A stretch of 64,000 nt of DNA from Paralvinella palmiformis (taxonomy: Eukaryota; Annelida; Polychaeta; Terebellida; Alvinellidae): contig JAODUP010000095.1 of assembly GCA_025642065.1 (NCBI GenBank), positions 329,001-393,000 on the forward strand. Reading direction: 5' to 3'. Position numbers and translations under genes: made by a program. Positions 12,903-23,885 of the stretch are shown here, one piece after another. The notes under the pieces are model-generated. The model was not told the origin of the DNA, did no database searches, and worked only from the letters and a program-made list of their open reading frames with translations. Every line of letters starts with the position of its first letter. Position 1 is the first letter of the stretch.

Positions 12903-13060
12903 CACTCTGGGGAAATGTACTTTTATTATCGTAGTAATATGAAATACATATGATTTTCTTTGTTGTTCCCAAGAAATATATATTTATATAGATCATATAG
13001 AAAATATAAATAGATGGTCTACTGCAGGTGTCATGCTTTGTTCAATTTTATTCTGAGATA

Positions 13061-13215
13061 TAGAGATTGGTTGATTGGTTGATTGGTTGATTGGTTGACT
13101 TAGTCCCGATACGAACCACATCTTGGACATCATTCCTTTGATAAATATCCCACAAACATATGTATAAGTCAGAATCGGACCCAGAACCTGCAGTTTTAGA
13201 ATGTAACACTATAAT
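13061..13215 (-). mobile_element. Decayed SINE (family B), minus orientation
   Basis: It contains the family B landmarks: TCCCACAAACA, then CGGACCCAGAACCTGCAG (tRNA-like B-box side) toward the right. The left edge abuts an octamer repeat of GATTGGTT at about 13068-13100. Better copies lie at 32048, 34241, 39936, 41036, 43660 and 62863. Confidence 0.45.
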
Positions 13216-13339
13216 ATGGAAGTGTCCTCAGTTGTAGAGGATATACAGATGATATAAGATATAGAGGATTTGTAATTACATATTACAAATATAAAACTGA
13301 TATGTAATTCAATTATATATTATGTGGTCAACTGCGATT

Positions 13340-13479
13340 ATCCTTGCGTGCGTGCGTGCTTGCGTGCGTGCGTGCGTGCGTGCGTGCGTTTATATAATAA
13401 TAATAATAACAACAAAATACAGATAACGTCTTATGGATTCATTGTATAGTTCTAGTTACCATGTTGTCATGTTCAGAAG

Positions 13480-13539
<60 letters not shown>

Positions 13540-13687
13540 CATATCTATCTTTGAACATGACAACATGGTAACTGTGCGTGCGTGTGTGTGATGTGTGTGT
13601 CCGCGCGCGCGCGCGCGCGTGCGTGTGCGTTTGTCTTCTGAACATGACAACGTACTAACTAGAACTATACACTATACAATGATTCTA
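13340..13687. repeat. Compound palindrome with (TGCG)n, (AT)n and (CG)n tracts
   Basis: The left arm at 13434-13481 (CATTGTATAGTTCTAGTTAC through GTTCAGAAGACA) is the inverse of 13632-13687. A further partial copy of the inner part lies at 13553-13572. Between the arms are about 27 AT units (13483-13536) and a TG/CG tract with pure CG dinucleotides at about 13601-13619. Outside the left arm is a (TGCG)n tract at 13345-13390. The minus-strand ORFs in this area are artefacts of the dinucleotides. Confidence 0.8.
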
Positions 13688-13699
13688 TAAAATGTTACA

Positions 13700-14780
13700 G
13701 ACGGACGGACGGCTTATTGGTTTTCATATTTCTGCAAAGTACTGAATTATTACGATTCTAAAATTACTTTTGACATAAATATTACAAGTTTTGAATCCAT
13801 CCCTAAATATTTTTTCTATTATTTCGTGGCATTCGTAGTTTTCTCCTTAACTCTAGTGTAATAATTTAGTAGGCAATTTTTATCTCCTATTAAGACATCT
13901 GGGAAGCGTGACCTGTTAATCTTGACAAAATGGAGAATGCCATATGGGGCGGGGGGGGGGATGAGGGGCGGTATACAGTAATAACTCGAGTCAGTTAATA
14001 ACTGGGTATTACCACAAGCAAGAAACACATTAATAAATCTAAACCATAAATCACAAACTTTTCCGCAAATCTCCATCACAATACTCTTAGCTTTCTAATT
14101 GAGCCATCATTCATTCAGCAGACCTCTAGTTCTACCGATATATTCCTCGGGGTGTTGATGTTTTCTTTGGATTGTACAGGTTTAGCTGAGTGGACAATTT
14201 CCGAACGAATGAACCCTAATTATAGTGATACAGTATACGGATTATAAACAGCAACAAGAATATCAAATATTTTACCCTTATGCAAATGTTAGAAATACGG
14301 AGTATATAAATCACCAAAATATAAATTATTTTAAGGATTTCATAGAATATCACTAGACATGAGATGCGACATTATTATCACTAATTGTCTATGTAATGCG
14401 GTTTGAAATTCAGAGAAATTGTTTGTTAGTATAAATATATAACCTAAATCTGGAACTAGCCTCATCTATCGTTGTATCTTATGTAAACAAGCACACGCGT
14501 ACGCACACAAACAAGGAGCGTGCTAGTTAGTGACGTAATGAAATTACACAATAAATATCGTCATCATCCTTCATACGTTGAACTGCTAACAAAAATTATC
14601 ACCAAAACTTTTGTCGTGTGCCATTAGACGGTTATTAATGATGAGGAAATATGTAAACAAATCTCCCCCCACGGATACACTCAGCGTCAGTATCTAGGAA
14701 TCACCAAGATCACACCCCCCCCCCCCCCGGTCGGCCATCATATCCACGTATGTTTCTTAACGTAATCATTTAACAAGTTC
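13700..14780. other. Upstream flank of the T-box gene
   Basis: No coding exon or RNA gene was recognised. A poly(G) run lies near 13947-13958 and a poly(C) run at about 14706-14728. Regulatory elements may lie here, but none is defined by sequence alone apart from the CRE just downstream. Confidence 0.4.
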
Positions 14781-14783
14781 TGA

Positions 14784-14791
14784 TGACGTCA
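14784..14791. promoter_or_regulatory. Perfect CRE palindrome upstream of the T-box gene
   Basis: TGACGTCA is the full cAMP-response element bound by CREB/ATF-type bZIP factors. It lies 594 bp before the start codon, in the GC-richer stretch that probably holds the promoter and 5' UTR. Function is inferred; no TATA box was identified with confidence. Confidence 0.4.
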
Positions 14792-14917
14792 GTGTGTTCA
14801 CCCGTGTCACTAACAAACTGCCAACCAAACGGACGGACAGACAGACGGACAGAGCCAGCCTCCAATCAGCAACTGTTACAAACTTTAGGGTGTGACTCAG
14901 TGTTTAGCACCTAGAAC

Positions 14918-15178
14918 ATGGCCAACCTCTCGTCTACCTGGCAGCAACATGTCTCTGCCAACAGCGCCTCCCCCACTCCCACTGACGATTTCCCCCCCCC
15001 TCGGACCAGTAGTCGAGCGTTTGTACAGCGACCCACCTTTATAAGCTCTATATCGTTCCGAGATAGCCAACACGTTCCACTCAGCTCCGAGATTGGTGCC
15101 CGGTTCACTTCGCACAAATATTCGCCCACCTCCTCTTCTCTGCCGAGTTTCCAGTCGAAGCCATTTCCAAACCGCTAG
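14918..15178 (+). other. Upstream ORF, 86 codons, in the likely T-box 5' leader
   Basis: The ATG sits in a reasonable context (GAACATGG) and the frame stays open for 86 codons, rich in Ser, Pro and Thr. It ends 206 bp before the T-box ATG and is in a different frame, so it cannot be an N-terminal extension without splicing. If transcription starts upstream of 14918 it would act as a uORF. The peptide matches nothing recognisable. Confidence 0.35.
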
Positions 15179-15384
15179 AGTTTGTCGCCGACGCTTGGTC
15201 AAAGTGTGATAACGGACTATCAGGATTATCTTACACGTCGAACAATCGCCGCTAAAGAGTAAGAGAAGGTGCCAGTTTAGGCGGCTCCGTCAAGCGACTG
15301 TTAGGTTTTAGCACGTTGCCGTAAAGGTGTGGGGGACTTCAACGTCGACCAAAAGAGCAACGATCCCTCGCCCCAACCATCGTC

Positions 15385-16815
15385 ATGTTGACGAACGTTG
15401 ATTCGACTGAAGCTGTTGGCGGAGAAAAGTTGAAAGATTCCAGATCTCCCGACGACGGTCAACCGCCGTCGAACTCGGATCAAAGCAGCTGCGATAGTAC
15501 GACAGTGGGAGGAGCTCTACCGTACAACAGACAACTGGACCAAGATGACGAGAACAAACTCCAGCACGGCAGCCATATGGGACTGCCTGCCGTCGGGAGT
15601 AGCTACGGACAGATGTACTCGGCTCATCCGTCGATGTCAACTCCGGATGACCGTCAGTCGCCAAAGTACATCACACTGAAGCCTATGTCAGAGACATCCG
15701 TACCCAGTGGACCATCCATGGGTTTGATGCCACTGGTTGGTTACCCGAAGAATGGCCAGTACAGACAGATTCCGGCCGAACTGGCACAGAACAGCCAGAT
15801 CTATCAGCCAGCCAGACACATGGTCGACTCGCAGTTGTATCCGGACCAGTTGCATTCTGGATATCCACAGCAAGGATACGGGCCGCCCTCCGAGATCCAT
15901 CACGGCGGATTGTCTCATCTGAATACCGACCATAACGTATCGACGACATCTCTATCGCCCTCAGATGTGCCTCTTGTGGGAACTAGTCCGAGTTATCCCT
16001 CAACTCAGATGAGTAAAGCTTCAGTGTATCTATGTAATAGAGACCTTTGGACTAGATTCCACGCTCATACTACAGAGATGATCATCACTAAACAAGGAAG
16101 GTAAGGTCATCATTTATTTGTATATTAATTATTGTATTTATAAATCGCTTTATTATCTATAGATTTGAGATTTGATAAAGCGGTTTATAATGTATCACCT
16201 AGTACCACGTGCGGGCACTTTAAACACACACGCGCGCGCGCGTGCACACACACAGTAAGTGTTTTTAATAATGCTTCTAATTTTGGATGAAAATCCTTGT
16301 ATGATTCGATTATTTTTTTTTGTTATACCGAATGTATACGAAACAGCAAACTACAAGACTAACTACTAAAACAACTTTCTACAAAGATCTGTTGAAGTTC
16401 AAAGACAATCAATAATATCGGCTCATTACTATTTACACCAATGATGATGTTGATGATGCTGCTGCAGATGATCTATTATTGATAGATCGATTTAGCTAAG
16501 TGGTCGCTCATCAACTTGTGTAGTAATTGCAATTGGCAGATTCGTCCATTCCTCAGATGTGGTCACAGTTCATTAAGAGTTTTATCTATTGTTGTTTGTC
16601 AACTAGTTTGTCAGTTTGCCATGTGTTCTGTTAGAACTTAAACGGTTTAGTATCAGTTTCTTACTGCACCGAGTTTGTTGATACAAACCATGTCTGTGCA
16701 GTTGATTTATTTAAGATACAATCTTGAGAATATATTCCCTTGAAACTGATTTTTAATTCTACTTGAAATATCTCATTGCTAATTCAAGACTTTAAAAAAA
16801 TTGGTAGAAGCTAAG

Positions 16816-16855
<40 letters not shown>

Positions 16856-19800
16856 CTGGTTCGTGACTATCTAAATATTCGCATCATGCCTGTAAATATA
16901 GTCGCATCATGGCTGCCAATATAGTCGCATCATGGCTGTAAATATAGTCGCATCATGGCTGCCAATATAGTCGGATCATGGCTGTCAATATAGTCGCATC
17001 ATGGCTGTCATTATAGTCGAATCGATATCATCGTATTTTAGCCGACTCAGTTAGAGGGCACCCGATAAAATATTGCTGCTCTATGACCATTTTTGTTGTT
17101 AAATCGGTCGAACGACGTCTAAGGGCAATACGGCGAAGTGAAATATGAAACAACCTTCTGATATAGGCCGCCCGGGGTTTGAGCCCATGCCCTATTGATC
17201 TGTGGCCAACCGCGTTACCAGTTAGGCCATGGCAACGCCGTATATGATTATATATGAAGATGAACAGCCAGCTGGTGGCTGATTTAATCAGCTATTAAGA
17301 TGACGGAAATAATTCAGGAAATAGATAATTAATACAGAGAAATTTACTCATCCTCTGACGTCATTGTCTATGGCGTCTGAAACTGGGATAATAAGGTGTT
17401 AAAAGTATAAGGTTTTACAGTTTCATTAATTAGTTGACGTCGCTAATAACAAAGTTTTTATTTCATACATTATGGTCTACTGTAAATCATACAGTTGTAT
17501 CACAATATTTATAAGAATTTTACTGACATCATAGAAAATACCGAACTACTGCCATTTTCCCGGAAACCCAGTGTTCCTTAAACATCGGTACCATAATAAT
17601 GTAATGCAAATATATTCATAGAATCGTGTTTAAGCATTTGAGATAAGGTTAGTTTTAAAGAAGACAAAACGATGCCGGAAAATATAAAAATAATTATGCC
17701 GATATGAAATCTGCCAGCTTTTAAATTCAAATAATTATCCGAGTAGGTTTTAGGATATTGACGATGAATGGTACTGATGGTGGGAGCTTTTAACCGCAAT
17801 TGTATTGTCTTTATTCGAAAGTTGTATCCTCAGCGATGGCTGTTAACTTCCCGGTTTAAATTAGCTACATCGACGCTGACACTAAGAGTCAATTGTATTG
17901 TTCTTTTTGAATAACCTGGACGAGGGAAGCGAAACAAAGACACGGAGTCACCAGATATTATGTCATGGAATCAAACTGTCAAGTCCACATCATAATTAAC
18001 TTAGCGATGACATTTGACTGACAACATTAAGAGATGTGCTGGCTGACAATGTGTTGCTGGCTTTAGGAAGCCACGAAGTCTGTGTTATAATAATTCGCGT
18101 ATCTTTGGACAATTTACCTACAAGAAACCAACAGCAGATAAAAGGCTGTAGGCTGTGTGTGCGTGCGTGCGTGTGTGCGCGCACGTATGCGCGTGTGTGT
18201 TGAAAACATAATTTTCCCGAACTAAAACTGTTTTAGTTATTTTGAATTCACTTTAATTAACTAGATGAAATATTTTGCTTACATTATGCGATCGTTGCTG
18301 TTATGTCGTTGTTAAATATCATTCTTCTTTGTTATTAAACTTAATTAAAAATGATATTATTGTATAGAAATTGTTAGTAAAATCGTAGAAATGGCCGCTA
18401 AATAAGAATTGTATATGATCAATTGTATTAAGGATGAATCGCTTTCAATCAGACGAAGAGATAGATAGCAGGGAGAACCCCTTCATATATAGAGTAATCA
18501 TCTTTTTGTCTTATCATTAGCTAATCAACGTTTGTTCACATTTCAGACGGATGTTCCCCACGCTACAGTTCAGTCTGAACGGCTTAGATGCCCGACGCCA
18601 TTATAACGTCTTTGTGGACATGGTACTAGCCGACCCTCATCACTGGAAGTTTCAGAACGGTAAATGGGTAGCCTGTGGACAAGCTGAACAACTACCGCCA
18701 AGTAAGTGTCTTAGATAGTGGTGGTAAATAGTTGATCTCTTACGTAATGTCGATTATCAGGGAGAGCTAATGGCGGCCGTCTCACTATAGGGCGTGTGCT
18801 ATATGGTCTCAGGTCGTCAAAGACAAGATGTCAGGCCATAAGCCAACTCGTCGGTGACTTATCTAGACAATGGGAGGTGATGGAGTTACCGTCGCCACCC
18901 ATACCCAATTATCGCGCTGTTTAGACGCTTCCCTCCATCCGGCGGTGCGCATGCGCCTCGAGACAGAAGAGGCGTTGATGGGCGCTAAGCACATGCCGAT
19001 ACGAGACAAACAAATCTTGGACGTCATGCGCCCTGAATTATGAAATCAATTATCACTGTTCATAATTAGCTACACCTGCCGATCCGAAGGTATATATGGC
19101 TCATTAACGGGAAATCTGTCCGCCAAAAAATATTGTTCGAGCTCGGGTATGGGGCCAATTAGATGTGACGTCTGCAAACCCAGACGCTTCTCCCTAATCG
19201 TGTCTAAATCTGGATCTGTAAATGTAGGCCATCATCTTATAGCTTTACTAAACACGTAAAATAAGATATTCAAGTATTACTTCCGATGTAAGTCATATTT
19301 GTGGAAATCAGTTTGTATCCCTGTACTTAATACACAAAATAATTTAGTAAAATAATCCGTGGAGTTGGACAAATTCGCTCTCACATAATTGAATCCCATG
19401 TATAGTACATTATTAGTTAATGTGTCATGTGTGACAATATTACGGATAATATACTCTATGATAAAAAAAACCTGTAGGGCATTGTTTGATAAGGGTTTGT
19501 CAATTTGATGTAAAAATAAACTCGTTTGTAGAATGAGAAAATATTTCTATTTAACTTATCGGATATCTTTTTTTAATGTTAAAAAATATCTAATTTATTA
19601 TACATGGCAAGTAAGCCACACATATAATTTTAAATTCGGCATAAGATTGCAATCAATGGTGAATTTATGTGAATGCTCACCTTAAACCCATCCCGACTAA
19701 ACACCAAGAGCCTAACATTAACTCAACAATCCACTAAGTGCATAGAAAATATGTGACTTCACGTGTCAGAAAAATTAAAACGCATGATTTAAAAAAATCA

Positions 19801-22287
19801 ATTATTTAAATCATGATTTAATTCAAACAACCCTGTCTAGCGATGACATCTCGATTGTTAGTCTGATAACAGTTCACCAGTTGGTTTAACTTTTTTCTAG
19901 AATTTCAATAGAAATAATTTATATGACTACAGGTTTTAAGCCTGAGCTAATTTAGGCAGTGTAAATATATTATACTTTAGTGGTTTTTAAACATCGCCTA
20001 CGCATTCATCACACTATTTTACTTCATAATATCTTCATTTATTCCAATCGTATCAAAATAACAAACAAATAGACAAACAAACAACATACGCACACAAAAA
20101 CTCCAAACAAACAAGGCTCTGACCAGATAACAATTTAATTATTAGCTGTAGGATGGAGACAGTTACAAACTGAAACTTATATTAAATTGAGTCACATTGT
20201 TTGAGAAACCAGCAATAGCAAATATTCTATTTATTTATCCCGAATTGTTTACGTGTTCTCTTGTTTATTAAACATTGTTGTTGTTTACTTATCAGATGGC
20301 CGTGTTTATCTTCATCCTGATTCTCCGAACAGTGGCGCTAACTGGATGAAACAAGACATCGTCTTCAACAAGCTCAAATTAACTAACAACAAGGCATCAA
20401 CACATGGCTATGTAAGTAGACAAAAACACCAAACAACAACAACAACGACATATTAGTATCGGGGGAGGTGTGTCACTACAACTCACTGTCTTTTTGACAT
20501 GTGTTAATTAATCGTCATAATTAGGTAAACAACTTCTGTTGATATATTCCGTTCTTGCTAAACCACTTTTCGGTTATCTAAATGTCAAAACTTCGAAACG
20601 GTTGTGAAGTAAATAAAATTACAAATATGACACAGTGTTTACATATTTATGAAACGACATGACACACTTCAATTATATCAAAAGCTCTTTATTGTCTAAT
20701 ACTAATTTATTCATTTGACACTTGAATGAAGTTACAACTCGATAAAATTACAAATGTAATTCAATTAGTAAGTATTTTTAATTTATTAAGCATACATAAT
20801 ACAGATATTTGTAACATATCCATAACTCCTTAATGTCCTAACTACTGGACAGTTTTAGATGCACGTGTTCTATTTTCCACCAATCACAGATCGTTCTTAA
20901 TTCCATGCACCGCTATCAACCTCGTATTCACGTGATTGAAGTTGGCGGTGGTGCGCATGAGCAGAAGAATCTGCAGACCCACAGTTTTCCCGAAACTCAA
21001 TTTATCGCCGTTACTGCTTACCAGAATACTGATGTAAGTAGGACACTATGAATGTATGTTGTGAATTGTTTTGATTAACTCCCTTTAAAATAATTAATAA
21101 TCACTTATAATTAAATTCCCCATTCCGATAATGAAATTTATATTTTATTTTGTTTTCCAGATCACTCAGCTAAAAATCGACAACAATCCATTTGCTAAAG
21201 GATTTAGGGACAGTTTTGACCAGTAAGAATCGTAATATTTTGTGATAATGATGATACTTGTTGGATATTGATCATAATTATTTTATTATCATTGTTGTTC
21301 TAGTAATATCCAGAACTAATGACTACTAAGACTTATTATCATTATTAGTATTATTACTATTACTATTATTATTTATTAATTAAATATGTAGTCATCTTTT
21401 TAATGTGTATCTAGTCTAATATTTATTATTTTATATTCCTCAGCAGTATCGATCGACCAATATCGCCATTATATAACAAACATCCAAGTATTTATGGCAT
21501 ACCGAATACAGCAGATCGTACTGCGTATTACCTGAACGGTAACGTCACAGATAAACATGGCGGACCTTACGGATCGAAGTCTTATGATAATCAATTATAT
21601 CCGGGTATGACGACAGCGAGCGGCGCATCGGCTATACCGTCGTACAATAATTCGGACATCCAGGGAGGTTTCAGTGGCGGATATGACGTAAGCGGCCGAT
21701 GTATGCAGTTCCAGAGTTACATGGAACCCCAGTATTACAGTGAGAACGTGTCTCCAGGAGAGGCGAAGCCGACGATGTCTTGGTCTACATCGGCATATCA
21801 GGAGGATCCAGAAGCAATACGGAAGGATGGTGATGTCAGCAATGGTTTGCATCCGGTCATATCTATCATGCCATTGGCCAGCTCTCCCGACTGTGTCAGC
21901 CAATCGTCGTGTAAAGCGGATCTGATATCTCCCGATCGAAGAACGGATCAAGAATTTTCTTGGCAAAGACACTCTGCCGAACCTGCCAATAAGAAGCGCC
22001 GCCTAGAAAATGACGTATGTCCGGTAACCAGCGCGCATGGACGAGTACAGGTGCATTCGTCACCGGAACAAACTGTGCCCGATAAGCAGCACGTGACGGA
22101 AGCCTCTCCAGCTCAGAATTTACGCGGCATCTATTTACCACCAACAGCTCCAACGTACAGTTCCAGCTCGGTGATCCAGAATGAAGCCTACTCCACTAAT
22201 CCTTATGCCATCGGCGGATATCCAGGATTTAGTCATCCGGTCTCGAAAGAACAACAATGTCTGCCGTCTGTGGGATCAACGTACTGA
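15385..22287 (+). CDS. TBR1: T-box transcription factor, Tbr1/Eomes/Tbx21 subfamily (6 coding exons)
   Basis: Coding exons: 15385-16100, 18547-18701, 20296-20411, 20890-21033, 21161-21222, 21444-22287. All have GT-AG borders and compatible phases, giving 678 aa. The T-box DNA-binding domain spans about residues 213-398. It opens with VYLCNRDLW and [14 protein letters not shown], then [57 protein letters not shown] and [12 protein letters not shown]. The VYLCNR and [12 protein letters not shown] wording and ADPxHW mark the T-brain subfamily rather than Brachyury, Tbx2 or Tbx6. The N-terminal 210 residues (exon 1) are Ser/Pro/Tyr/Gln-rich and disordered-looking. The C-terminal 280 residues contain a basic NKKRR patch, a possible nuclear signal. 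It is a nuclear sequence-specific regulator; relatives act in mesendoderm, neural and larval patterning. Intron 1 is 2.4 kb. The start ATG is the first in frame after a GC-rich leader. Whether the ortholog is best named Tbr1 or Eomes cannot be decided, since invertebrates usually have one T-brain gene. Confidence 0.95.
16818..16851. repeat. (AT)n microsatellite in T-box intron 1
   Basis: About 17 AT units, directly before the 23-bp minisatellite. Confidence 0.85.
16870..17030. repeat. 23-bp minisatellite, about 6.5 copies, T-box intron 1
   Basis: Tandem units each contain TCGCATCATGGCTG followed by TAAATATAG or CCAATATAG. Copies alternate between the two variants, which suggests duplication of a two-unit block. 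Confidence 0.85.
17040..17232 (-). mobile_element. Diverged SINE (family A) in T-box intron 1
   Basis: It aligns by eye with 30838-31012 and with the family A layout. The right end carries the tRNA-like part (GGGTTTGAGCCCATGCC, TGTGGCCAACCGCG, TTACCAGTTAGGCCATGG), read as a tRNA head on the minus strand. No target-site duplication was recognised, so it is old. Confidence 0.55.
18740..19200. promoter_or_regulatory. GC-richer block in T-box intron 2, candidate enhancer
   Basis: This ~450 bp block starts 40 bp after exon 2. It is much less AT-rich than the surrounding intron and lacks simple repeats. It includes GGCGGTGCGCATGCGCCTCG and several CG dinucleotides. It has no open frame or splice-linked coding potential. 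A retained intronic regulatory element of the developmental gene is a reasonable reading, but only base composition and location support it. Confidence 0.25.
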
Positions 22288-22940
22288 GCGCGTGATCAAA
22301 GCAATCCTCGTTTTAAAAACAAAAGACTAAATCCTCGTTCTCTGATTGGTCAGATTCGGTCAGGATTAATCGGCTTTTACGTTTTTGTTTTTTATTATTT
22401 CGTATTTAGTATCGGTGAAAGTGTCCTATCCAGGTTTGTTGACAGTTCGGTGTTTAGCTGCTGTGAAGTGTTGTTATTTGTTTTGGAGTGCTGTATTATT
22501 GGGTTCTCTGTGGAAATGGTCCCCGTCACCTAAGACAGTATTCCTATTTACCGAACGAACTCAGCTCGTTCCTTAAAGAGACACAATTATTTATCGGCGT
22601 TGGAAATGTAAGTTGTGCGAAGGCATATTTATTGACGAACTTACAGAAAGATGGCGTCTTGATAATACGGTAATTTGTTATAACGCGCTACGGTTGCCAA
22701 AGAATTTGTCTTAATTTCGTCTCAATGGCCAGAAGACCACTTTTGTTTGGTTATTTATTATGCTTACACGCTATGATCGGGATTTTATTTAGTTTTATTT
22801 ATTTGTCATTATGTGCGTTTGCCTGGTTGTTGATATGTATGATTGGGTACGTGAGGACGCACTTGCTTGTAGTGAGATGTTGAAACAGAGAACATATATG
22901 TTGTGCTTGGGTGAAATAAAGCAGATCTCAGGTCTCTGAA
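22288..22940 (+). other. 3' UTR of the T-box gene with poly(A) signal
   Basis: Sequence after the TGA at 22285-22287 has no conserved coding frame. AATAAA at 22915-22920 is the first strong polyadenylation hexamer and would give a 3' UTR of about 650 nt with cleavage near 22940. Confidence 0.6.
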
Positions 22941-23214
22941 AATTATGATCATGTCGTTGATGTTTATGTACGAAAAACTGTTTAAAAATCATCAATCATT
23001 TAACTCGCCCATCAGCCTTCTATTTATCTGTCTGTCTGTTTGTTTGTCTGTATGTCTATCTATATCATGGCTCGAAATTAACAGCAACTAATAATTTGAC
23101 GTGGCAGCAAATATTTGCTGCTAAGTTTATCAGATCGAACAAATTGCCAAACGTCAATAAAATCACGCCCAACTCCTAAACCAGTGGATCTAAAATAGAT
23201 CTACTTGAATAGTT

Positions 23215-23645
23215 GTGACGTACGCATGCGCTGGAAATGTTAGGTATTTATCAATGAAATTACTACAGAAAACTAGCACGGATTTTTCATTTGTCCATAG
23301 CTGTGATACTTTTGTATTGTCCAACCCTGGACTAGGCAGTGACGTGAAGGCTCACTTATGGCATACTATGTGCTGTCCAACCCTGACCTATGGCACAGAC
23401 TTTGTAGACATCAGTAGCAACAGCTTGAATCAGATGGAGTCACTACAAGGAACACTCGTCAAACGATGTATAGGAGTTCCTAAGCGCAATCATCACACTA
23501 CTATATTAAATGCTCTAGAAATACAGCCACTGCAAACAGTTATTCCACAACAAACTATGTTTTTGTTCTCCATAATTTTTTAGGTAGACTCCCAACTGAA
23601 AGACATCTGTATAAGAATCTCATAATGCACAGGCGTTTTATAAAG
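23215..23645 (+). mobile_element. LINE ORF2 C-terminal fragment (family 2)
   Basis: The open frame 23215-23583 reads as the post-RT part of a LINE polymerase: GSDVKAHLWHTMCCPTLTYG, then MESLQGTLVKRCIGVPKR and LNALEIQPLQTVIP. Homology continues past the stop (VDSQLKDICIRI), so the 3' part is broken. A related fragment lies at 50440-50860 (KRVCGIPKRSHYT). The RT catalytic core is absent. Confidence 0.75.
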
Positions 23646-23734
23646 CCATGGTCAGAATAGCACATTTTAACTGTAATGCTTGCTAAGTTATTTTAATCTT
23701 GTTTATCGACATTGTCTAATTTCTGGTGGTTTTA

Positions 23735-23885
23735 ATTAAGTAATATTATTATTATTATCATTATTATAACCAGACGATCCGCATGGATGATAATGTCTTT
23801 TTCCCAGTCGCCGCTCACCATTTGGTGGAGCATTAGTGCTTCCGCCTGACGGTTGCCAACGGCACTAAGGGAGCTCTCAATAAAA
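23735..23885 (-). mobile_element. Possible SINE or LINE 3' end with (ATT)n tail
   Basis: An (ATT)n tract at 23740-23766 adjoins a GC-richer block (GGTTGCCAACGGCACTAAGG). Read on the minus strand, the unique block precedes the A-rich tail, as in a retroposon. No second copy was found in the window, so the family is undefined. Confidence 0.3.

Noticed and set aside
12802..13650. Minus-strand ORFs with Ile-Tyr or Arg-Thr-His runs
   Set aside because: They are translations of (AT)n, (CA)n and (CG)n tracts and not proteins.
15683..15949. Overlapping frames opposite T-box exon 1
   Set aside because: They are shadows of the real coding strand in a GC-rich exon.
21607..22287. Separate 226-aa protein starting at the ATG at 21607
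   Set aside because: It is the C-terminal part of the T-box protein; the frame is continuous with exon 6 from 21444.
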